Below, in pieces: positions 56,039 to 64,000 of a DNA stretch of 64,000 nucleotides. The notes below the pieces were generated by a model, which saw only the letters and a program-made list of their open reading frames with translations, was not told the DNA's origin and ran no database searches. The position numbers were made by a program, and so were the translations under genes. The DNA comes from Euptelea pleiosperma (Eukaryota > Streptophyta > Magnoliopsida > Ranunculales > Eupteleaceae), in assembly GCA_035048495.1 (NCBI GenBank), contig CM068544.1, forward strand, positions 13,758,138 to 13,822,137, given 5' to 3'. The number at the start of each line of letters is the position of its first letter. Positions within the stretch are counted from its first letter, which is position 1.

Positions 56039-56171
56039 TTGGACGATCCTCTTCTTGATCGGTAGCGCCCTTAGCTCCAAAGGTCATGGGATGCTTCTCT
56101 GTCAAAACCCTTCTCCACTATTGAAGCATTCATCGAAGTCTTGGACGATCCTCTTCTTGATCGGTAGCGCC
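56039..56171 (+). repeat. 31-bp direct repeat in LTR G, ending at the H insertion site
   Basis: An exact 31-bp copy at 56039-56069 and 56141-56171, starting TTGGACGATCC and ending GGTAGCGCC. Element H starts at the next base, so GCGCC is the expected duplication. Confidence 0.85.
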
Positions 56172-57830
56172 TGAAAGTAGGATTTTTCCGCGTCGTTGGT
56201 TACGGAAACCCTAACTTCAACACATTTGTAATTATCCGAGACTTTTAACCTGTAAAATGGGCAATTTTGTACAGTGGCTTGTGTCGGATGTCGATCCGCA
56301 CTCGGGATTAGTCGGATTAGCGCGAATAAGAACATAAAATGACAGATAATATACAAGAGAAAAAGGAGAATGATGGAAGAGATGAGAAGGGCGAGTCGAT
56401 TTAAAACACATCCAAATAAGATCCAGAGAAGACTAAAATTATCGAAATCAAATTGCATTAATCAAACTGTTGCTTACATGAAATAAATGACAGAAATAAA
56501 TAAAGCGGTAAATCTATTCTAGAAAGCATGTAAGAAAGCATGTAAAAAGAGATTTTAGAGAGAGAGGAAGAAGGTAGAGAGAGAATTTTCACACCTCGGT
56601 CGTTTACCGGCCGACAAGGTAGAGGTGAGAGAAAAACTCACCCTCTTGCATTCACCGAACGGAGTCGGCGGTGCAAAAAGGCGATCAGCCTGGGGATTCT
56701 AGAGAGAGAAAATAACCTCACACACTTACCATTGGAGTAGATCGGTGATCGGAATACGCAGGTGATTGTGACACTTCGGCCAAGGTTCAAGCATGGAGAA
56801 GGATCGTCATGAAGATGGCCAATGAAGGTGGTACTTGACCGGTGAGTGCTTCTGCCCGGGCGGCATTAGTGGAGCGGAGTGGTTCTCGGCCAAGGAGTGG
56901 ATCGGGCAGCATGGAAGATGATGACTGTTGAAGTACCAGCCACGTGGTGGCTACATGGTGGAGAAACAACCAACTCTCCTTTGGAAGGAAGATGCACAGT
57001 AGGTTCTTGGGAGGAGCCCACCGATTTGTAGAGGAAGAAACTCGTGGGAGCTTGGTTTGCAGGGGCAGCAACCATTTTTCATTGCTGGTTCGGCCTGGTG
57101 CACATGGCTAGCAGGCCGTGGTGCACACTGGTTCAATGCAGGAGCCCAAACGGTGGTGCATAGGTGGCTGCATTGCCGTTTTGTGGAGAGGTCAGCAAGT
57201 GAGAGGGGAAGAGAAGGGAATAGCGGCTTGCAAGTGTTGCAGGCCGTGAAGAGGAGGGTGGCAGAAGCAGCAATGGAGGTTGGTCGCCAGAGTTGCAGGT
57301 TTCGCCGGAGTTGCAAACCTGCAACTCCGGTGGTGGTGACAGGAGTTCGCACCAGCAGGTGCACCGAAGAGGGGATGTATCCACAGCAGACCCGTGGAGA
57401 ACTTGATGTAGATCGTGGAGGAGCCTACGACGCTGGTGCAGATGCATCAGCAGGTGAACCTTGACTCGCTCCGGTGAAGTGCAGCGGCGGAGGAGGGCGG
57501 AGGCGAACCAGTCCGTTAGAAACACAGGCGGTGCTGTTTCTAACGGAGTTGCAGGTTCGGCCAAGGGTTGAATGGCAGACCTGCAACTCGGTTTGCAAGT
57601 GGAGGACATATAGGGGTGGTTCGCTAGTGGATGGAGGCGCTGTTGGTGCCCGAAAAGGGAGGACGACAGTGGAGGAGGCGGAGGCGAACCAGTCCGGTGG
57701 AGAAACGGTGGTGGTGTTGCAAGTTTTGCAGGCGGGGATGGTATGGAGGTCGTGCTGGCCAGGAGGAATGGTGGAGCAGTTGCAGGCAGCACAGGAGGGG
57801 AGGAAGAAGGGTATGAAGAAGAAGAAGACA

Positions 57831-57858
57831 GCCGGAGTTGCAGGCCTGCAACTCCGGC
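57831..57858. repeat. Perfect 28-base LTR core palindrome in H
   Basis: GCCGGAGTTGCAGG followed by its exact reverse complement, no spacer. The cleanest member of the hairpin family. Confidence 0.93.
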
Positions 57859-58023
57859 GAGGGATGAAGATGAAGAAGAAGAAGAAGGAAAAGGAGAAGG
57901 AAAAAGGAGAAGAAGAGGAGAAAAAGGAGGGGGAAGAAGGAGGAATGATGTGGGGGGGAAGGAGAGGAGGAGAGGGGTTTGAAAATTAGGGTTCGTCCCC
58001 CTCCTTCCCCCTTTTTATAAGCT

Positions 58024-58049
58024 CCTAATTTCCATTAATGGAAATTAGG
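58024..58049. promoter_or_regulatory. Pre-TATA dyad with covarying arms in H
   Basis: CCTAATTTCC, ATTAAT, GGAAATTAGG. Both arms differ from the usual CCCTATTTCC/GGAAATAGGG in a way that keeps pairing. The minus-strand TATA (CTTATAAAAAG) is adjacent. Confidence 0.6.
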
Positions 58050-58064
58050 ATTTTTAGGAAATAA

Positions 58065-58104
<40 letters not shown>

Positions 58105-59492
58105 TAAAATACTACTTTTCTATGGGGAATCTCCCCAATTAGTGGACCCCCCATTTAATTAAAATTATTTTTGAAATTCGCGGGGTCCACTAACTGGTCG
58201 GACAGCGGGTCGATGCTGATGGGCCCGGCTACTGGCCCACATGGACTGATGATGTCCATCGTCTCACAAGATGATGTGACAGGCATTCTGAAGGCGATCG
58301 GATGGATGGTGACTTGATTGGGACCCAGATTGGTAGATCGACGGATCTAGAGAGATCCAACGGTCCGATTGAAGATCCAACGGTCCGATGGAAGATCCAA
58401 CGGTCAGAAAGCTAAGGGAGATGAGATAGAGCTGATAGGCAGGAGTTCTGGGGTTAGGTCAGTAGATTCGAGGATCGAGAGATGAAGAGAGAGAGAGAAT
58501 AAGGAGAGATGAGAGAAAAAGTATCAAAAAAAATGGAAAAAAGCACTGGCGGAGGGTCTGGAACCCTGTTCTTCACTGTGACCATCCTCACGCTTCTCCA
58601 GTAGAGTCGACCATCATTCTTTGCTGACTCATGTGGCTTTAAACGCTTTGGTCCGTCTCTTGGTCATTGGCTCTCCTACTCTCTTCATTCTTTGGGCCGA
58701 CTTTTTGGTCCTCTTATTCAGCCCATATTTGGCCCATATCTTCTAGTTATAGCATGTGGGCTTGTTAAGCTTTGATAATGGGCTTTCATGATCGATTTGG
58801 GCCCACAAGTCTCGAAAATCGTCCCATCGGGGTGTCCTGCGACAGAAGAAGCGCGTAATCAGAACGGCTTAATATTTAGACTTCCGAAAATGTGTTTAAT
58901 GCATGCAAATATACCATTTCGTCCAGAAAAGTGTGTTTTACGCAATGAGATAGACTCTTACGTAGAAAAGTGGATAATTAGAGTAGTTTTACGTAGGAGA
59001 GTGCGATAATGCTAACAGGATAAGTGCTTAAAATAAGCACTTTTGAGCGAATATCACAACCCCCAACCAGCATATTGCCAATCCTTGGCAATTAGTGCGA
59101 AATACATGAGCTTAAAAGGGCTCTGCACATGCTGCACACTTTTTCATATTAGCTCAGGGAAAACCCCGTTCGTCAAATCATTGAATGGATGCAAAAAAAG
59201 TTACATGCTAGCGAAGAGTTGGAAAGTTTTGGCAAGACTACAGACTGATAATCATGACCCAGAATAGTCAGACTCTGCGTGTGTGTGTGCTCAACATTCT
59301 CATCATCCGACAGTAAAGATTTTCAGATCACCTCTAAGTTTTTATGCCTTGACCTCAAATCTCACCTGTTTAGCACTCAGAATAGAATCACACAAGAAGG
59401 GTTTTCTTCTTTTCTCTCAATTCATATGTGAGGAGATGTGTTGATATATGAAAGCAAAGATCTCACATATGTATTATTTGAAGGAAGGACAT

Positions 59493-61029
59493 TGAAAGTA
59501 GGGTTTTTCCGTCGTTGAGAGAACGACCCTAATCTCAATACATTTGTAATTTCGATCTGAGATTTCCTGCAAAATTAAGCTATGCTTTGCATGGTGGAAG
59601 TATGTCGGATGTCGATCCGCACTCGGGGTTTAGTTAGCGCAAACAAGAACATAAAATAACGGAAGAATGTAAAAACATCATGGTTCATAAATGCTTCTAA
59701 AAATGAATGGTGGGATGAGAATGATGGAGAGGTCGGGATTTAAAACATGCTTTTGATTTTATTGATATCAAAGAACTATAATTCGCAAAAATCATATAAT
59801 TCAAAAGAGAACACTAAAACCAAGAATAATTGCATTAATTTAAACTGTCATTACATCAAAACAAAACTTACATAATTCAAACTAATCTAGAAAGAAGTAA
59901 AACTAGAGAGAGAGAAAGAGTTAAAATAGAGAAAATCTAGAGATTTTTAGGGCGAGAAACAAGAACTAAGAGAAGTCCTAGAGAGAGAAAGATAGACATA
60001 GATAGAGAAATTGAACGGACCGAGGGATAAGGGAGGGAAACTGTATTTTGATCTTACCATGGTGGTTGCGGGTTTCCAGTGTTGTAGGCTCATACCGTGG
60101 AAGGTCATATTGAGTTTCCGGCCAAGAAATAAGATGTGCAGTCCGATCGTGGCAGTAGCTTGGAGAAGTAGATCATTGTGGTCTGGGCTATGGAAGGCGC
60201 ACCAACAGGTGGTTGTTGCTCGCCGTTTGGGGATGAAGGAGGTGTTGCTGCTGGGGGACTTGCTGATGAAGATGGAGGAACGGTTTGGTGATGCGTTTAT
60301 GGCAGCAACGCAAGGTTTAACGGCCCGCAACTTGCAGGCCGTGGCAGCAGCAGGTGGAATGGAGATAGGTAGGGGCGGTTTCTCCTCCTTCTTCTTCTAC
60401 TCTCTTTCTTATACGATGGGTGGAGGTGATAATCGGACCGACCGGAGTTGCAGGTCCGGCTACACGGTGGCTGAGATCGTGGAGATTCGTTGGGCAGCAA
60501 GGAAGAGCACCAAACTCGATGTTGCAGGTGGGGTTGGTGATGAGAAACACCGTGAGTGCTTGCAAGGAGAAGGCAAACACAGGCAGTGTAGTGCCGTTGG
60601 ATTTGAAGATCACCAGCAGGTGGTACCGGCGACTGTGGTGGGCGGTAATGGAAGGAGAAGATGAACCAGTCCGGCGAGAACGGTGGTGGCTAGCGGGCGG
60701 CAAAAAGGAGAGGAAGATGATGGTTTTTAGCTGGTCGAACCAGCAATGAAGGGCCAAGGAGATGATGACGGCTGGGGTTAGCAATGAGAAGTCGTTGGCC
60801 GGAGTTGCAGGCTGCAACTCCGGTGATAGAGATGAAGAAGATGAAGAAGATTGAGAAGAGAAAAATGGAGGACAACGGTCTAAAACCGAGGGGAAGAAGG
60901 GGCAAACGAGTTGGGGGAGAGAATGGAGCAGATTTGAGGGGGATTAGGGTTCGAACGAACCCTTCTCCCTCATCTTATAAAGCTCCCTATTTCCATTAAT
61001 GGAAATAGGGTATTTTTTGAAAATAAAAA

Positions 61030-61075
<46 letters not shown>

Positions 61076-62027
61076 TAAAATGCTACTTTTCTATGGGGAA
61101 TCTCCCCAATTAGTGGACCCCCCATTTAATTAAAATTATTTTTGAAATTCGCGGGGTCCACTAACTGGTCGGACAGCGAGTCGATGCTGATGGGCCCGGC
61201 TACTGGCCCACATGGACTGATGATGTCCATCGTCTCACAAGATGATGTGACAGGCATTCTGAGGGCGATCGGATGGATGGTGACTTGATTGGGACCCAGA
61301 TTGGTAGATCGACGGATCTAGAGAGATCCAACGGTCCGATTGAAGATCCAACGGTCCGATGGAAGATCCAACGGTCAGAAAGCTAAGGGAGATGAGATAG
61401 AGCTGATAGGCAGGAGTTCTGGGGTTAGGTCAGTAGATTCGAGGATCGAGAGATGAAGAGAGAGAGAGAATAAGGAGAGATGAGAGAAAAAGTATCAAAA
61501 AAAATGGAAAAAAGCACTGGCGGAGGGTCTGGAACCCTGTTCTTCACTGTGACCATCCTCACGCTTCTCCAGTAGAGTCGACCATCATTCTTTGCTGACT
61601 CATGTGGCTTTAAACGCTTTGGTCCGTCTCTTGGTCATTGGCTCTCCTACTCTCTTCATTCTTTGGGCCGACTTTTTGGTCCTCTTATTCAGCCCATATT
61701 TGGCCCATATCTTCTAGTTATAGCATGTGGGCTTGTTAAGCTTTGATAATGGGCTTTCATGATCGATTTGGGCCCACAAGTCTCGAAAATCGTCCCATCG
61801 GGGTGTCCTGCGACAGAAGAAGCGCGTAATCAGAACGGCTTAATATTTAGACTTCCGAAAATGTGTTTAATGCATGCAAATATACCATTTCGTCCAGAAA
61901 AGTGTGTTTTACGCAATGAGATAGACTCTTACGTAGAAAAGTGGATAATTAGAGTAGTTTTACGTAGGAGAGTGCGATAACGCTAACAGGATAAGTGCTT
62001 AAAATAAGCACTTTTGAGCGAATATCA
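59493..62027 (-). repeat. 3' LTR of element K
   Basis: 2535 bp. Hairpin at 60798-60824, pre-TATA dyad at 60985-61010, a T run of about 42 near 61031-61072, and MYB-like triplets near 61327-61377. From about 61073 on it is nearly identical to the LTR of H, but the cores differ. Confidence 0.9.
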
Positions 62028-63570
62028 CAACCCCCAACCAGCATATTGCCAATCCTTGGCAATTAGTGCGAAATACATGAGCTTAAAAGGGCTCTGCACA
62101 TGCTGCACACTTTTTCATATTAGCTCAGGGAAAACCCCGTTCGTCAAATCATTGAATGGATGCAAAAAAAGTTACATGCTAGCGAAGAGTTGGAAAGTTT
62201 TGGCAAGACTACAGACTGATAATCATGACCCAGAATAGTCAGACTCTGCGTGTGTGTGTGCTCAACATTCTCATCATCCGACAGTAAAGATTTCCAGATC
62301 ACCTCTAAGTTTTTATGCCTCGACCTCAAATCTCACATGTTTAGCACTCAGAATAGAATCACACAAGAAGGGTTTTCTTCTTTTCTCTCAATTTATATGT
62401 GAGGAGATGTATTTAATATAAAGAGGCAAAAGATCTCACATATGTTTTATTTGAAGGAAGGACATCTTTAACAGAAGAAGATCTCATGATTGGAATACCA
62501 CTTCACTCGGGAACGTCAGATCAAACTCTATAGCTTCTCTTTCTCCAATCTCCACATTTTATGATCGTACTATCCTAGAATCAAGTAGGACTTTCCTGGG
62601 TTGTAATGAGGCTTAGGTCAGGTGTAGAGAGATAAAGGAATACAGGATTTCAAAGATCTTGAGAGGATATTGCCATTTTCTTGAATTTTTCCTGCGACGT
62701 AACACCATTATCTGGTTCTTTTTCCTTTTTTCGTATTTTTCTCTTTTTCTTGATATTTCTGAGACTGCTCAATTTCTTTTCAGCACTTTTTCATACTTTC
62801 TTTCCATATTTTGTTTTCAGCTTGAACCACTTTCTTTTCCTTTTGATTTTTCTTCTTTACTTTTCTTTTCACGGTACACCCACATCAGTTATTCTTTTGT
62901 CCATCTCAAAATAAGGGTAGCCAGTCATGTTTCGTAGCTGGACTGGATTTTAGGTTGATGGGTTTGCAAATAAAAGGCTTTTATAGAACGGCTCAAGGGG
63001 TTTCTAGTGAAGTATAATTCAGGTGAGTAAAAAGGCTGAATGGTTCAGAAAAATGGCCTAAATCATTTTCTAGGGTTTGCACTATCATGTATACTGTCTT
63101 GACTGGATACAGAGAAGGTTCTGTCGTAGTAATCCAATGTTGATGTCGTTCCGAGTTTTATGATCGAAGCAAAAGATAATGAGATCTCTCAACGAATTAT
63201 TGCGGGCATGAAGAATAGTGAGTCATCTTGTGACTCAGGATTAATGTATACTCTCTGAAATGATTAAAGGCTCGAAAGCTTACTGGGTTAGGTCTCCACA
63301 ATTCTTCTCACAGGATCTCTAGAATTTCCAAACTTAGGATGACTCTGATGTTGATAGTGTACAATTGTGCCGAATCTGATTTTTTCTGAGTTTTCAAACC
63401 TGCTGTAGTCACGCTTGAATTGACTCAACGCTAACTTTAAACAAAAATTGACATCCTCAATACTGACTTAACGGAGGTTTTCAGCTAATCAAAGTCAGGG
63501 TATTTGACACATTTTTGAAATTCTAGAAAACTTTTGGAGAACATCGGAAATCACCCCAAAAACAACTTTT

Positions 63571-63608
<38 letters not shown>

Positions 63609-63980
63609 TCTATATCTATATTTATCAAAAGGAATACATGAGTTTTGGTAAATACCCACCCCCAACCAAAATATAGCACCGTCCTCGGTGCTCATGACCG
63701 GGACATAAAATGATGAAAAATCAGTGATGATGATGCAAAGGTTCAGGGAGGATGTTACCAAGTCGGCAGAAACTCGACAGTGTGATACCTGATGATCGGA
63801 AGAATGAATGTACCTGCATTTCCAAAGATATAAAAGTAATAACAAATGCATGAGACTCATGTACTCTAGGAATACCGGAATTGCCTTTCCGAAAGCGCTA
63901 AGTTTTACGTCTTCAGCCAGACACAATGGGGGTGATAAGCACCCCCAACCAAGTTGGAGCACAGGAGACTGAGTGGATCA
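62028..63980 (-). other. Conserved 3' non-coding region of element K
   Basis: Starts with the polypurine tract complement CAACCCCCAACC. Landmarks follow as in D: TG repeat near 62251, pyrimidine-rich block near 62690-62870, TGAGTCA dyad near 63220, T run near 63573, AGCACCG hairpin (63675-63692), GGGGGTG/CACCCCC dyad (63928-63946). No credible ORF. Confidence 0.72.
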
Positions 63981-64000
63981 TCAGTCGACATAAACAGGAT
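63981..64000 (-). CDS. pol: Last codons of the pol ORF of element K (partial)
   Basis: On the minus strand the edge reads as the final residues PVYVD and a TGA stop (63981-63983), the same ending as pol of D at 37137. Too short to judge whether the gene is intact. Confidence 0.5.

Larger units (their letters stand above)
39078..56171 (+). mobile_element. G: very long plus-strand LTR, cut by F and H
   Basis: It starts TGATATTCGC after ATGTC in D pol. The LTR sequence occupies 39078-40708 and 53855-56171, about 3948 bp so far, and has not reached the usual LTR end when H interrupts it at 56172. The left 600 bp matches the LTR of B. The right part has two hairpins (54217-54244, 54838-54864), an ATG/GTAAGT donor-like site at 55517-55525, and a repeat-rich tail. 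No polypurine tract lies to the left, so it is a 5' or solo LTR. The ORFs at 54000-55523 overlap in all frames and are not supported. Confidence 0.82.
56172..59056 (-). repeat. 3' LTR of element H
   Basis: 2885 bp, TGAAAGTAGG to GAATATCA. Hairpins at 57304-57331 and 57831-57858; a T run at about 58068-58100. The pre-TATA dyad (58024-58049) has covarying arms. It shares a segment near 56590-56700 with LTR G. Confidence 0.88.
56172..59492 (-). mobile_element. Element H: minus-strand element, 3' part, cut by element K
   Basis: LTR 56172-59056 followed on the right by a polypurine tract and 436 bp of the conserved non-coding interior, then broken at GACAT (59488-59492) by K. The interior should resume with CTTTAACAG-like sequence beyond K, outside the window. 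No coding part of H is seen. Confidence 0.82.
59493..64000 (-). mobile_element. Element K: minus-strand element running off the right edge
   Basis: 3' LTR 59493-62027, polypurine tract at 62028-62039, conserved 3' non-coding region to 63980, and the last codons of pol at the edge. It is inserted in element H after GACAT. Because the end of an Athila-type pol is present, K may be autonomous, but its coding region is outside the window. Confidence 0.85.

Noticed and set aside
57133..57792. 219-codon minus-strand ORF in the LTR of H
   Set aside because: Overlaps other open frames on both strands and the hairpin copies; no recognisable domain.
59057..62463. Tandem duplication of a 3-kb LTR-interior unit
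   Set aside because: The LTR cores of H and K differ and the junction at 59492 is a 5-bp GACAT beside a TG terminus, as expected for insertion of K into H. The similarity is better read as homologous parts plus conversion.

Overview
The window is repetitive DNA from a flowering plant, built almost entirely of long-terminal-repeat (LTR) retrotransposons of the Ty3/gypsy Athila type nested inside each other. The signs are a tRNA-Asp-like primer site (TGGCGCCGTTGCCGGGGA in one copy), Athila-like Gag-protease-RT-RNase H-integrase sequence, TG...CA-ended LTRs of 2.5 to more than 3.9 kb, and 5-bp target duplications. I cannot name the species and see no ordinary host gene. Only about 285 bp (25202-25486) is not assignable to an element.

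Layout. Left part: element B (+, 1-24817, 5' LTR mostly outside the window) carries a decayed gag-pol and is split by element A (+, 1187-13189, duplication CTCCT). A has two 3194-bp LTRs and one intact 606-codon ORF but no pol. B sits in the 3' end of an older LTR, C (24818-25201). Middle: a minus-strand LTR, L (25487-27514), is followed by a plus-strand LTR arm, M (27515-30021), that meets the minus-strand 3' LTR of element D (from 30022) in a perfect-centre palindrome. A solo LTR, S (30074-32838, duplication GTAGC), lies 52 bp from that centre. D continues to a pol fragment cut at 39077 by LTR G. Right part: G (+, 39078-56171) is split by solo LTR F (-, 40709-53849, duplication ACGTG), which is itself split by element E (+, 43202-53836, duplication TGAGC). 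E is a complete pol-less element with an intact 617-codon ORF. G is then cut by element H (-, from 56172), which is cut by element K (-, from 59493), running off the right edge.

How the parts work together. B, D and K are, or descend from, autonomous elements whose pol would supply reverse transcriptase and integrase. The B and D pol copies visible here are broken. A and E are the youngest full elements and keep only a Gag-derived protein that has lost the capsid region, the zinc knuckle, the protease active site and all of pol. They share leaders, PBS position, polypurine tract and a 2-kb 3' non-coding region with the autonomous elements, so they probably move in trans. No envelope-like ORF is present.

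Most notable: (1) the intact capsid-less, pol-less ORF kept in two independent elements; (2) a 74-nt exact inverted copy of the LTR fused directly to the PBS of E, which reads like a plus-strand snap-back during reverse transcription; (3) at least 20 copies of a GCCGGAGTTGCAG/CTGCAACTCCGGC hairpin scattered through otherwise unrelated LTR cores; (4) LTRs that keep their ends but exchange their middles; (5) a 117-nt exon-like segment with conserved splice sites in three leaders. All identities were judged by reading, not by an aligner.
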